Shown here one piece after another: positions 24,171-36,659 of a stretch of 63,299 nt of DNA. The DNA comes from Rhizophagus sp. LPA8_4_AMF (taxonomy: Eukaryota > Glomeromycota > Glomeromycetes > Glomerales > Glomeraceae), in NCBI GenBank assembly GCA_021464525.1, contig JADRCO010000048.1, forward strand, positions 1 to 63,299, read 5' to 3'. Below the pieces are notes generated by a model. It was given only the letters and a program-made list of their open reading frames with translations. It did no database searches and was not told the origin of the DNA. Each line of letters starts with the position of its first letter. Position 1 is the first letter of the stretch. The translations under genes were made by a program, and so were the position numbers.

Positions 24171-25227
24171 ATGAACTCAAACATGAAATTCATTCTACTT
24201 TTCTTTATTTTCGTATCTAATATAATGAATTTTTCAGTAATGAATTCTAATGCACTTCCATTTTCAGATGATAAAAAATTCCCTATTGTCGACGTTATTG
24301 GAACTATCACTGGTAACATAATATTAACATAAGATAGTTTCTAGGATAAACGTGCTAAATTTTTTTCTCATGGTTTATAATACAGAAATGCCAAAAATTG
24401 ATCTTCCAAAGAATATCACAATACCAAATGGTCATAACTTTGATTTCTTACTTTCAGCTTTTGGAGTGCAAATTTACAAATGTTTTGTTAATAATCATAA
24501 TACTCCAAATAATTGGACGCTCGGTATAAATTTTATTGCTTTAATTGAATTTATCGTTTATTTCTTGAAGCTTATATCCATGTCTTTAATTTTTTTCCAA
24601 TGCGCAGTAACACCCGACGCGTTTTGCATAAATGATAAACATACTCAAACTTTTACACCAGAGTTTGAAGTTGTCTATCATTATTTCTCACCAAAGCGTA
24701 AGTATATTTTATTATTTATTATTTTAAGAACTCATTCATAATCGATAACAAGATTCCTTTTTTTTCCTTTAATTTACAGTTATTAATGGTGGAAGGATTG
24801 TGTGGAAGTCATTAATTAAAAGCGACAATTCCTTAATTGTAGCAAAAATGATTGCACAAAATACTTCACCTGATGGCCCAAGAAATCTCCCTTGGCTAGT
24901 CATTCAAGTCACTGTAAGTATACAAAATTATGATGTTTTTTTTTCAATTATTATTATTAGGTTTTGTTAATCGATCTTATATTTGTAATTAAGCATCATG
25001 AAGGTAAAGGAAGATATTCTGAAGTCAAATATGTCTTGCGAGTGAATACTCAAGGAGGGGTCGCTCCTGCTGCCGAACAATGTAATAAACATATAAGTCT
25101 TTAATTTTTTTTTTTATGTTAGTTTTATTAATTATAAATTTATTTATTCTAAATAGGCGGAACTCATTATCCGGATGGAGCAATAGTGAAAATTCCATAT
25201 CACACTGATTATTTTTTCATAAAATAG
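24171..25227 (+). CDS. Secreted DUF3455-family protein (6 exons, about 220 aa)
   Basis: Exons 24171-24312, 24386-24523, 24608-24697, 24780-24913, 24994-25081 and 25157-25227, ending TAG. All junctions are GT..AG and phases agree. A second in-frame ATG at 24183 gives a nearly identical signal peptide (MKFILLFFIFVSNIMNFSV). The mature protein follows the DUF3455 layout: LPKNITIPNGHNFDFLLSAF, GVQIYKC, NNWTL then VTPDAF, FSPKLINGGRIVWKS, LPWLVIQVT, YVLRVNTQGGVAPAAEQC and a terminal IPYHTDYFF. These conserved blocks, including the two cysteines, match the family in order and spacing. Function of DUF3455 proteins is not established; they are small extracellular proteins in fungi and bacteria. The gene appears intact and stands alone, with an octamer TCACGTGA 15 bases after the stop. 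Confidence 0.85.
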
Positions 25228-25880
25228 CGATATAAAGTAGATCACGTGATAGATTTATATATTCTGTAAAATATGATAATTCTTTTGGTCCTCTAAAAGA
25301 TTTGAAGCTACGCATTTTGATCATATAAATATCACCAAGATAGATATGATTACGATATCTATATAATGCGAGTATACATACAATACGATTCATGAATACT
25401 GCAATAAAATAAGGCAAGGTTATGTAAGCATATCATTATCCAAACTTTTTATAGAATTCACAGGCATGAACATTTTTCGGTACGACTTAAATTTTAGCGA
25501 TAAAAATAGTAAACTATTTTTATCACAGGTGCGGTTTAATACTGCTCCGTTAATTTTGTGACCTTTCAATTTTTTCTTTATAAAACTTTGTTTACTTCGC
25601 TGTATTCCTTACAATCATTGTACGTTATTATTCACTATCTCAAAAATAAATTTTCACACCAAAAAAATTCTGTCCCCAAGGGAAAATGATGTGATGCCTT
25701 AGGGGATGATGAATTTTTTCAAAATCACGTGATCAAACATGGCCTTAGACGTTCCCATTTCATTGTTAAATGCTTTTTAAGATTAGCGAACTACGCGGGT
25801 GGGAAAATATTTTTTAATCGCAATTTTATAGTTTTTATTGATCGGATCACGTTAACGTTAATTCGATTTTTTATTAACTT
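25228..25880. other. Intergenic DNA with two TCACGTGA octamers
   Basis: No gene seen. TCACGTGA occurs at 25242-25249 and 25725-25732. An imperfect hairpin (CCCCAAGGG ... CCTTAGGGG) lies near 25675-25705. Convergent tails of DUF3455 (+) and the MUS81 pseudogene (-) flank the interval. Confidence 0.5.
25242..25249. promoter_or_regulatory. TCACGTGA octamer
   Basis: One of six perfect copies in the window (others at 25725, 33014, 41881, 53637 and 61602). Here it lies just after the DUF3455 stop codon. Confidence 0.35.
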
Positions 25881-27825
25881 CTAAATGTAAACATCACGAT
25901 TCCAAATTTGATAAACTTTTTCACTTAGAGCTGAACCAATATTCTTTATATTCTTTCTACGAATCATTTTTCCACCAATGTTCATAAGCATTTTCTTTTT
26001 TTCTTCTTCATTGTCCAAAAAATCAAAAGCATCAAATAAATGATGTGGAATTCAGCCTTTTCAGCACTTAACCCTCTAATAGTCATTAAAAACTTTATAA
26101 AAGTATCTTTCAATGTTAAAGACTTACTTTTACTATTAAGTTCGGAATATGAAGCAAATGAGACATGAAACGTACAATTCGTATAAATAGTGGCGAGATG
26201 TTGTTTCAAGTCCAAGAAATTAGCACGATAAATTGCTCCATCTGGAATAGAATGTAAAGTTTTATTCTAGAGAAAATGAAAGAAGGTTAATAACACAAGA
26301 ATTTGAGATATAATAAATTGTAATTAAACAATATAATCCTCGTATAATTCTTTAGCATATTTGTCATTCTAACCAAATAATCAATACTTTGATCAATTGC
26401 TGACCATTCAGTACTTGAGTAGTTGTAATTGCAGATTTAATTGCATCAATTCCAAATTCTGCAACTTCTTCAAATTATAATCTTCGATAAGATAAATATT
26501 TAACCTATTCCAGATCTTGAAAGACGAAACTTTTGCTCTCTGAATCTTTCATCTTTAATACTACTAACCAAATCGTCCATCCTTTTTCTTTCTATAATGT
26601 AGTCCAAGACAATCTCTTGTGTGAAACTATTATATTTACGTGCCACCCAAATAACGTCACCAAGTTCCAAATTTCTAATTGATATCTTTAGACCTTTTTG
26701 TTGTAAAGAGTCTTGAATAATTATAATCACGATCCTTCTTTAATTTGACTTCACTGTTATCTAAAATTAAAATTACTTCAAAAGTTCCCGGTGCCCATTC
26801 TACAGCCTTAATATCAGAAAATGAGTTTGATTTACTAACAGGTGATATTGTTGAAATTGTCGATTGATTTAATTGGCCTTTTCCAATTTTGTTGAAATCG
26901 GGTTTTAAAAATACTTCTGAAATATTTAAGGTGATAATTCCTGATTTTTTATCATTAGAATAGTTTAAATTGTTATCAACAGAAAGAGATATTTCGCGTT
27001 CAGATACTTTCTAGCCTATATCAACATTTGGGAAAATCACTTTTTCTTGTGATTTCGCGACTTGTACTATTCGTTTTGCAATTTTGAGCCCGGATTCAGT
27101 TAATGAAGGTCTTACTGGATTACCATTTTTATAAAGGTAATCTTTATCTAATAAAGTTTTCATACAACTCCAAGCAGTATAATATTTTTGATGAGCACTT
27201 GGCATATCAAAAGATGCATCACAGTATTGATGGAGTTGATTCAAATTCACAAGATTTGTAAAGTGTCAACAAAATTGCGTAAGATCCTGAACGATATTGT
27301 GGGACATAGGTTTTGGTTATTGTAGCTTTCTTTTGTTTTTTTTTCGATTCATGTTCAGTAGATTTAAATTCTTGATTTTGATCAATGTTTTGACTTAATG
27401 TACGTATTGTTTCTTCATCTATGTAAATGAATTTCAATTAAAATTTGATAAAAATGATAATAAGGATAATATTATTCGAAAGCTACCAGGTCGTAAGGGC
27501 ATAGGTTGTCTGTTTGCTGCTTTAGTTTTCTTTCTTATTTTTGTAGTAATGTAGGACCAATGCCATTTAAAAATATGGCTTCAGCTGGGTGTTGAAAAGG
27601 TATTGGATATTTTTTCACTGAATCATATGCCTTTATAATGAACATACATAAATAACGAAAATAAATCGTATATAAAATTCAAAAAATATTTTTATATAAC
27701 CTATTTATAAACATAATAACTTTTATTATTGTTGATAGCTTTAACTTCTTGCATCCACTCTTCTAACCATTTTAAATATAAAGGAATACCACAGGGATTT
27801 TAATACGTGAAATAATCGAAACGCG
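25881..27825 (-). pseudogene. MUS81: MUS81 structure-specific endonuclease, decayed copy
   Basis: Order on the minus strand matches MUS81 from end to end. NPCGIPLYLKWLEEWMQE near 27800 is the N-terminal HhH region, followed by YDSVKKYPIPFQHPAEA and NGIGPTLLQK. Next come YVPQYRSGSYAILLTL near 27300 and a winged helix (CDASFDMPSAHQKYYTAWSC, near 27240-27180). The ERCC4 nuclease core follows ([29 protein letters not shown] near 26650-26540), and a C-terminal HhH pair ends NIGSALSEKVYQIWN near 25900. The nuclease motif ERK-xxx-D is retained. However, the reading frame shifts near 26030-26060 and around 26360-26480, stops occur between these blocks (for example after FPNVDIG), and the C-terminal segment ALEI..YPTP of normal MUS81 is missing between RGLSAEKA and HLFDAFDFLD. 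MUS81 resolves joint molecules with EME1; this copy cannot. A functional copy is expected elsewhere in the genome. Confidence 0.85.
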
Positions 27826-27894
27826 CAATCGCTTCCAGGATCGGCACTCTCATCAGTCTCATGTGACATTTGTGTCATGTGGCTGTTTCGATAG

Positions 27895-28010
27895 ACCATG
27901 TCCCAAATCGTCCCGTCGGCCTAAATTATTGGCCCACCCTAATAATGCCTTAAACTGTACCCAGCGATGATCTTGCTAATTTGGGGCGATGGGACGATTT
28001 GGGATGTAGC
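27895..28010. mobile_element. Hairpin-forming MITE-like sequence
   Basis: Arms CATGTCCCAAATCGTCCCGT (from 27898) and the inverse of GGCGATGGGACGATTTGGGA (27985-28004) pair with few mismatches around a 65-base loop. GC is higher than in surrounding DNA. No coding frame. It adjoins the 5' end of the MUS81 pseudogene. Confidence 0.6.
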
Positions 28011-29820
28011 ATATAAATATATTTTACATATAAACTTTGTAAAAATATATATATATTTTTACATAAAATTATAAAAAATTTATATAATAATTATAATAAT
28101 TTGAATAATATTAAAATATTTGTACTTAATATCTTTAAAATTTAGTGATGTAATTATAATTAATCATATATTTTATACAATTATAATAATTTAATAATCT
28201 ATAAAACTTATATATGGTATTATATAATTATTATAGAAGAGGAAAAGAATAACTAAAATTTTACATTATACTTAATAAAATAATATAATTTATAAATATT
28301 ATAATTTAATTGACTGTTAATTAAATTTAATAAAAAGAAAAAAAAAAGTAATTTTATATTAAATTAAATATTTATATAATATATGTTAAGTTTTTTAATC
28401 TTTTTAGTAATATAATTTATAAAAGGTAATATGAAAAAAAAAAAACAGAAAAATTCTAATATAATATAAAAATTCTGAAAATTAGTAGTTTTTAAAGATT
28501 ATCATTAAATGATTATAAAATAAGTAATATAAATAAGCTATAAATAAAATTTCTGTTAATATTTAAGTATATAGATTTTATTTATAGTAAAATTAAAGAT
28601 TAGTATTAAAGTTAAAGTTAGGATTATTGTATAATAATGGATTATTTAATTAAACTTAAAGAATCAAATAATTATGTTAATAAATAATTATTTACCATTT
28701 AAATGAAAGCAAATCATCTTTAGAAAAAAATATAAAACAATACTCTTGGAATGACAAAATAGACAGATGTTTATTATTATATTTAAAATAAAATAAAGAT
28801 ATAGTAATAAATAGTAAAATCCTAATATTATTAAAGCAATATTAAAATAAGTAAAGTTATATAATTTTTAAATAATTTATTTTTTTTTATTTTTTTTATT
28901 TCATATAAAATATATATAAAATAAAAATTTAAAAAGAAAATGTAAAAAGTTATTTGAAAATGATTAATTGTAATTAATAATTTTCTTAATACTTTTTTAA
29001 TACTTTATATTAAAACATCATTAAAACATTCATTTACTTTTAAAATTAATTTAACAAAAATATATGAGTCTTTTAAATTTTTTTTAGAAAGTAATATAAA
29101 TTGTCTAATTAGAATTTCATTTAAATTACATTTCTTTTTAAATATAGAAAACCAAAATTATATTTTATAATTTTAAATAATTTCATTAAATTTTTATATA
29201 TTCTATAATTAAAAAAATATTGGGAAATTTTTTGTGTTAAGTACTAATTATATTTTATGTTTTGTATATCTTTGTACACGTGACTTACTTACTACCAGAA
29301 AATCAGATGCACCAAAATTAAGTACAAAGCATACAATATGCTATTTTCGGATTTTCGGAGTTCGGCATTAGGATCCCTAAGCCATTTGACTACAAATGTT
29401 ATTATCTTAACGCCAAACTTATATGCGTGTAATACGAGAATTTTATTTGGAAAATAGATATCATTTAACAACCTGATTTTTTACAAGAAAAAAATTATTT
29501 TTTTTTGACATTCTAGACTTTCCCAAAATTGAAAGTTCCCCTCTTTTTAGAATGAACGAATAATTGATAAAAGAATTTTCGGGCTGTATAAGCACAGTAC
29601 CACATATTTGTTTTTCAAATAAATAAAATAGGGGGGATGTTATCATGTTAAACAGCATGGTAAGACCACGAGAAAAAATATGGTAAGACCACGAGCAAAA
29701 ATACTTTTTGGAAAGATAGAATGAAACTTCGAAAAAAAGTCTTATCGATTTTGGATTGATAAAAATTAAAGATTGATTGCGCCAAATCAAAAAAAAAAAA
29801 GAAAATTATAAAAAAAAATC
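28011..29820. other. AT-rich DNA, no gene seen
   Basis: Nearly pure A/T from 28020 to 29230. A 23-base duplication (ATGGTAAGACCACGAG followed by A/C-AAAAAT) is at about 29655-29700. Confidence 0.5.
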
Positions 29821-29946
29821 TACTGTCATTTATTAATTACAAGTATCATTCTAAATATAAAATACTATCATTTATTAATTACAAGTATCTATCTAAATAT
29901 AAAATACTGTCATTTATTAATTACAAGTATCTATCTAAATATAAAA
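29821..29946. repeat. Three tandem copies of a 42-base unit
   Basis: Units at 29821-29862, 29863-29904 and 29905-29946, each beginning TACTRTCATTTATTAATTAC and ending CTAAATATAAAA, with only one or two differences. They end just 48 bases beyond the stop codon of the protease gene, so they lie in its 3' flank or 3' UTR. Confidence 0.9.
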
Positions 29947-29994
29947 ATAAAACAACTTTTAAATTACAATTAATTATACAATAATTCAATTAAA

Positions 29995-31924
29995 TTATAC
30001 AGGAACTTTTAATAAATTATTTGGACTTGCTATATTTAAAACATTATTATCTAATATTAATATCTTGGAATTTGTATTTTTACTTGATATACCTTTTAAA
30101 ACATTTTTAGTGGAAATCTTAATTAAATCATTTTTAATTTGAGATAGAGATTTATTTCCACTTTTACTTATCATTAAAGCAATTGTACCGGATACATGAG
30201 GTGTGGCCTGACTTGTTCCATCTAAAATTTTCGTTGATGTATTTGATGAATTCCAAGCAGATTTAATATTTTTTCCTATAAAATTTCAATAAAAATTTTT
30301 ATATTTATAAATAAACAAATTTATTTATATATTTTTATGTAAAATGAGTGAGTATAATAATAATACCTGGAGCAAAAATACTTATACATTGTCCAATATT
30401 AGTAAAATCAGTCAATTTATCTAATTCATCAATTGCACCAACAGTAATAGCGTGAGGCGATGATGCTGGGGTGAAGTTACACGAATTTGAATGAAAATTA
30501 TTTCCTGCTGCCACAACCACATGTATACCTGCAGCAAATAACTTTTGCATTATTAAATTTATCGTCAATGAATCATCTGATCCTGCCAACGACATACTAT
30601 AAACGAAATAAAAATATAAGTTAATCAAAAGTAAAAAAAAAAAAGAAAAGAAAAGAATTAAGACATATAACATACTTGATTATTGTATTTTTATTTTTAT
30701 TTTTCATATGTTCATTTAAAACATATATCAAACCAGCAATTACGCTACTTGATGTACCAATACCAAATTTATCTAATACTTTAACCGCTATAACATTTGA
30801 TAATTTTGCCACTCCAAACGTTTTACCTGGAAAAAAAAAAAAAAAAAAAAAAAAAATTTTTTTATTTTTTAATTTTTTTTTAAAATAGTTTTATAAAATG
30901 AATTAATAAACTTACCAGCAGCCTAATTGATAATACCCGTAATTTTTAAATAAACAAACGATATTTATTAATATTTTAAAAAATGCAAAAAAATGTAAAA
31001 ACAAATATTAAACAACTTACTATAGCTGCAACATGAGTTCCATGCCTACATAAAATTAATTAGATAGTAAAATTAGATTAGATAATAATAATTTAATGAT
31101 ATTATTCATATAACATACCCATTATCATCAATTTTAGAACATTTATCACAAAAAGAAGCACCAAATTTTGCACGACCTTCAAATTCTTTATGAGCGATAT
31201 TTATACCACTAAAAGTGAAAATAAAATATAATTAAATTGAAATGTAAATAATAATTGGTTACTGCGGAATAATTAAAATACTTACGTATCAATAACATAA
31301 ATGTTTACATCTTTACCGGCTGAAGAAGGATACTTAAATTTTTTATCTAATTTATTCGTAGTTTGATCAATTCTATCCAAGTTCTTTTTTTGATAATAGA
31401 ACGATAAATAAAATGTACACGAGTTACACGAAAATACACACACGACTTACCCATAAGGTAGTGCTTTGTTGTACGATGCTATTCCTAGATCTCTTGCTTA
31501 ATTTCCTTTTCCAGGAAGTCACTTTGAAAGTTTTTTCTTTTTCAACAACATCAACATCATCCCAATTTTTTAATTCATCTTTAACAAAATTTGGATCAAA
31601 ATAACCCACATAACCTGTAATAACATTTTCAACATTAAAATCTTTAAGAACATCATTTTCATTATCTAACGAATGATTGTTATTCGTATCATCATAAAAT
31701 GGTAATGCAGTTTTATTTAAACATCTTGACATTTTATTAAAATGATTTCTTCTTCTTGAATTAAGTGAACGAGAAGTTAATGAAGGATTATCTTTTAAGA
31801 TCACGACGAATTTTTCTTGTTTTCCCCTATAACGTCTTTTTGGACATTTTAATGAGTTTACATTATAGAAAAATGAAGTGAATAAGAATAATGTAATTAT
31901 AAATTTAAAAAATGAGGAAAACAT
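29995..31924 (-). CDS. Secreted subtilisin-like serine protease, S8 proteinase K type (8 exons, about 451 aa)
   Basis: Exons: 31924-31451, 31383-31286, 31208-31119, 31045-31021, 30922-30916, 30826-30676, 30596-30367 and 30275-29995 (TAA). Phases agree throughout. Signal peptide: [24 protein letters not shown]. An I9-type propeptide follows ([10 protein letters not shown] ... [18 protein letters not shown]), cleaved to activate the enzyme. The catalytic triad is complete: VNIYVIDTG (Asp), GHGTHVAA (His) and [12 protein letters not shown] (Ser); the oxyanion Asn is in VVVAAGNN. The Ser motif has GTSQA where GTSMA is usual. Exon 5 is only 7 bases (GCTGCTG) yet is needed to give [19 protein letters not shown], exactly the family pattern. 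The gene looks fully functional, for secreted protein digestion or processing. A 130-base purine-rich tandem duplication lies directly upstream. Confidence 0.93.
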
Positions 31925-31954
31925 TGAGATGATGGAAAGTAAAGTAGAAGAAGA

Positions 31955-32221
31955 AAGAAAGAAATGGTAAATAGGTTTAAAGGAAATGACGGAAAGATTG
32001 AAAATTAATTAAGAGGAAAGCGAAAATAATGAAATTTTAATGAAGGAAAGAAGAAGGAATATATGTGAAATTGAGAATGTAGTGAAGAAAGAAATGGTAA
32101 ATGGGTTTAAAGGAAATGAAAGGATTGACGGAAAGATTGGAAATTAAAAGGAAAGGAAAGCGGAATTAATGAAATTTAATGAAGGAAAGAAGAATGAATA
32201 TATGTGAAATTTAGAATGTAT
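31955..32221. repeat. Purine-rich tandem duplication, unit about 130 bases, in the protease promoter
   Basis: Two copies beginning GAAAGAAATGGTAAATRGGT (near 31957 and 32087) and ending GAATRTATGTGAAATT.AGAATGTA, diverged by small changes and a few indels. They lie 30-300 bases upstream of the protease start codon, so they could alter spacing of regulatory sites; that effect is inference. Confidence 0.75.
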
Positions 32222-32776
32222 TTTTGTGATTGAAATGATTGACATGATTGAAATGAATTGGCGTGGTAAAGCGTGATAACACTGCGTATATATTTATTTA
32301 TTTATATTCGGCAAATCATTAATATTCGTTTAATGAATCGGGACATAATTCCGCGTGATAGTTTTTGTGTTACGCATGGTTTGTATAATGTTACATATGT
32401 TACATCCAAATAAAAATTACAAATCCAATAAAACCAATAGGAAGTCATTATACTTGTTTCGTTATTAAAGCAAGGAAACAATTAATAAAGATTTATTATA
32501 TATTAATTAAGAATATATTTTTTTATTAATCTTTTTTTTTCATTTGTTGTTCATTTGTTCATTGTTCATTTTTTTGGATTAAATTTAATAGATTTTAATA
32601 GGAAGTAAAAAAAAAAAAAAAGAAGAAAGAAAGAAAAGTAATACTGTAATAAGAGAAGAAAAAAAAATAACAAAATGTTCAAAATCAAAAGAACTATTTT
32701 AAAAGAACTAATTTAAACTATAAAGTAAATTATTATTAAGTTGATTTTCGAAAATTTTAATATAAAATCCAATTTA
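32222..32776. promoter_or_regulatory. Upstream region of the protease gene and 3' flank of the VOC gene
   Basis: A/T-rich interval with A-runs near 32600-32670. No specific site identified. Confidence 0.3.
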
Positions 32777-33576
32777 TTATTCGGTTTTTTGACGTTTGGG
32801 ACTATTTCCATCATTATCACCACCACCTTCATGATCCTTTCCTTCATGTTCATTTTCTTCATTACTATCATCAACATCAGCGTTAACGGATTCAGAATTT
32901 TCTAATTCTGGTACAGGAACATAGCAGAGTTCAAGTTTCATTCCATCAGGATCTTCCCAAAAAACTAAAATGAAAATAAATAAATAAATAAATAAATAAA
33001 TAAAATTGAATAATCACGTGATAAAATACGGAAATTTATTAAATAAAAAATATAAAAAAATGATTTTTAATTTTTCTTACCGGCATAATAACCAGGAGTA
33101 TATTCATATTCTTTGGGTTTATCCAAAACAGTGTATTTATTTTCAACTAAAAATTCGTGAAAATTATCAACTTCTTCACGAGATGTTGCATGTAATGCTA
33201 AATGATGGAAACCAACAGAATATCTGACATGTTTAGAATCTTTATGTTCCGGCTTAATTGGAGCGACACCAATTTGAATTCCACAAAGTTTATTTGTCCA
33301 AGCTGTATAGTATACTTCTTTCATGTAAGGTTTGAATCCTATTTAAAAAAAAAAGAGGGGAAAAAGAAAAAGTATAAGAGAAAGAAGATTTAAGGAAGAA
33401 TTACCAAAATTATCATAAATTATCATAAATTATCATGATTTCATGATTTCATGATTTATACATGATTTACCTAGTTTTTTGAGGACATTATCATAATATT
33501 TAATGCTTTTTTCATAATCACTAACACTAAGACTTATATGAGATAACGATCCTAAAACATGTCCTTGATTACTCAT
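32777..33576 (-). CDS. VOC-fold (glyoxalase/bleomycin-resistance-like) protein (3 exons, about 183 aa)
   Basis: Exons 33576-33471, 33338-33081 and 32964-32777. Residues 10-40 give the first VOC strand and helix (LSHISLSVSDYEKSIKYYDN) with His13 in the usual first metal position. The middle exon has FKPYMKEVYYTAW ... VRYSVGFHHLALHATSREEV, a second conserved His region, and VFWEDPDGMKLELCYV carries the terminal Glu ligand. The C-terminal 45 residues are an acidic, low-complexity tail ending GNSPKRQKTE, reminiscent of a nuclear localisation signal; this tail is unusual for the family. The family performs metal-dependent chemistry on small molecules such as methylglyoxal adducts; the exact substrate is not predictable. 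Intron 2 contains a (TAAA)n tract at about 32978-33004 and a TCACGTGA octamer; intron 1 contains short tandem ATTATCATAA and GATTTCAT repeats. Confidence 0.85.
33014..33021. promoter_or_regulatory. TCACGTGA octamer in intron 2 of the VOC gene
   Basis: Perfect palindromic octamer inside the second intron, close to the (TAAA)n tract. Function not shown. Confidence 0.35.
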
Positions 33577-36500
33577 TTTTTTTTTTTATAATAAAAAATA
33601 TTGAAAAGGGAGAGGGAAAAGATAAAACGTTATTGAAAGAAAAATTGAAGAAAAAATTAAAAGAAAAATAAAAGGAAAAAAAAAAAAGTAAAAAGTGAAA
33701 AATGATGGGAAAAATTCGAACTAATTTATAAAATTTTTTGGTACTGTGGGAACTTTATTGTTTACCCTATTTAGTTTGTTTTGTTTATCTTTAACTATTT
33801 GAACTATTTGAACTATTTGGAAAAATTTTTTTATTTATTATTTTTACTTTATAAAATTTCAAGGGTAATCAATATGATGATATTCCATATACATCAATGA
33901 AAACTATTTTCGTGATATTCATTATTACATAATTGATTCTTTCAATATTTTACCGAAACAATCCGTTTCAATATAATGATAATGATTTCCGAGTTTGGGT
34001 TGAATGTAATTAAATAATATATATTTTAAAAATATATATATATATTTTTAAAATAAGAAACCTTCTTTATTGAAAAAGTATCAGCAAGGTCCATTGTTTT
34101 AATATTAAAAAGAACGATTATAGATCAAAAAAATTTATTTTAAAAAATCATTTTAATTTATTAGCGTATTACGGAGGTGATCTTCAAAAAAGATTTTTGA
34201 ATTAAACCTAATATGAAGGTGATGGGCGTTACGGGGTTATTTATGGGTTACCTCCATTAGGTTTAGTTAGGAATGAAGTACAAATGTACTAAATGTACTA
34301 AATTTACTAATTTAAATTAAATAAATAATATTTACATCTAAATTTTTTTTTTTCCTAAAATTTCCAATGGATAAAAAAAATCCGGTTTAAGAAAATAATA
34401 ATTCCGTTATTTTAAAATTTAAGGAACCTCTCAAGTTTGAATACGTCAATTTCATGTTTTTCAAATATTTGATGATCAGATCCAATTCAAGTAAATTTGT
34501 TAATTAAATTAAACAAATCAATTTCTTATTAAAGAAAAACGTTGTGAAGAAATTCATTTTAATTAGGATTCATATTATAAATAATTACTAAAAAAAAAAA
34601 AAAAAAAATATTTATGTATATGTTTAATGATATAATTCCCGCATATTTACATTTTCCTATCAATGAGGATATATTTAGTTTACAATATTTTTATTTTGGC
34701 CTTTCTTTGACCGTAACGTAATTATCCAATTATTTTTTAAATTGAACCCATTTTCGGAAATAAATTTGATCTTGTACGAGAAAAAAAATTAAACGAATGA
34801 GCTTTTAAAATTTTTAACCTCAATAACCTCAATAAAATTATATATGAAATTTTCTCTCCTGTTTCATACAATTTTTCTCTATGAACATGGGTTACCTGTA
34901 GTATGTAAAATAAATATTTATGTTTAACAGTTTGACAAAATAACAAAATAATCGAATTTCTAACCATTTTAGTATTCTTTAATCCACGGAATTTTCATGG
35001 AAAACTAAAACAATGATATGTATGGATTATTTGAATTTATCCGTTTTTTAATTATCCGATGTGTTACCATTAATGACAAAGTTTTTTTTTTTTTACATTT
35101 TTTTGAATGTACAATATAAATTATTAATTTTTTCTTTTATGCATTTTATAATTCGTTAATGTTTCATTAATCTATCCAAAAAAAGATCTCTTCTTCTTTG
35201 ATTCCTCGTAATATATTACACTCATTTCATTAATTACAGCTATAGATCCAAAATAAGGATTTTCTATCTAGAAACATTGAACAAGATCAGGATAAATTGA
35301 ATATATTGTAAATATACATTTTTATTTATATTTTTTCCGATTTTATTTAATATATTTATATTACATAATATTCTATGTACTTACTGTATGTATGAAAAAA
35401 TTCGTCCATTTTAAATGTATGTATGGGATATTTATTTCTATTATAGTTTAGTATCATTTAATTTATTTGTTTTAAAAAAAAAAAATTATTATTATTTTTA
35501 AAAGGTGTGTAAATAATAATAAAATTTATTTTATAGTTATTCCTATATTTTTTATAGTAAAATATAGTAAATATATAAACTTGTCAAACTAATCCATAAT
35601 TAGGAATCTTTATTAATTACGATAGATCCCATTGCAGATTAATATGATAATTGATTTTTAAAAATAAATAAATAAATTATTATATACATTCTCATTGTTA
35701 ATGATAAAAATAACATGTTATAACGCAATCCTTTATTCATGTTTGTAAGATAAACAAATTATCATTTTCACCAATAATATTTTCGATCGATCCTCATTCA
35801 TGTAAATATTTTATTCTACTTTGAGGAAAGGATCTAATTATATTTTCCCGGCTTTAATTTTCCCGAAATTTTTTGAATGTTACCGTTAATGTTATCACTA
35901 ACCAAATTCAGCATTTGAAAATTTCTGCTTGATAAATTAAACGTTTTGGATTTATGATTTTTTCAAAATATTAAAATTTCATTCATATTTTGGATTTTCA
36001 TTCCAAGAAAACACGACATATATTGTATAGATAAGGTCTTACAAATGAAAATGATATTAAATTGCATTTAAACCTCTAGATATAGTATGCGCACCCCTCC
36101 CACTTCGGGCATTTTATTCTCCCTTAATTCTGGTAATTATAATTCTGATTAGAATTATATTGTACGTACCCCCTCGTATAACAAATACCCCTCGAATAAT
36201 ACTCGGTATCTCCCGAAGTTTTCTTTGTGGTATTATGCAGTGTTAGGTATGTGAACATATCTACTTCTATCAGGAAGGCGTTCGTCGCGTATTCGACTTA
36301 AAAATCAGTGGCCCAACTTTTTTGATGTGCGTAATCGATCGTTCCGATCTATTAAACATTAATGCTTATAGAGCAGAATGATATGTACTGTACAACGTAC
36401 ATACAGTACATATATGTATATTGTACATTTTTATAGTTCAAAGGAAACTTTATTAATGTTCTATGTAAAATAATTAATCAAACCATTATTAAGAAATGAA
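33577..36500. other. Gene-free AT-rich interval
   Basis: No supportable gene in 2.9 kb. Noted structures: A-runs near 34590, and a perfect 12-base-arm palindrome (ATATGTACTGTA ... TACAGTACATAT) at about 36381-36411. Confidence 0.5.
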
Positions 36501-36504
36501 CTCC

Positions 36505-36581
36505 ACCATTAAAGAATGCTCACATTAAAGAATGTTCACATTAAAGAATGTTCACTTTAAAGAATGCTCACTTTAAAGATA
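36505..36581. repeat. Tandem 18-base repeat
   Basis: Four to five copies of TTAAAGAATGYTCACWTTAAA-type units in a row, with single-base variation, followed by a short ACTGCT triplet run at 36582-36600. Confidence 0.85.
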
Positions 36582-36659
36582 CTGCTACTGCTACTGCTAA
36601 AGTGAGACTACTACTAACCTAGAATATTTGAATTTTTCTTTTAAGTGGTATAATATATG

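Noticed and set aside
24352-24741. 129-codon frame over the DUF3455 gene
   Set aside because: It is the unspliced reading through two introns of that gene.
30676-30888. Plus-strand frame opposite the protease gene
   Set aside because: Antisense shadow of exon 6 with a poly-A run giving lysines.
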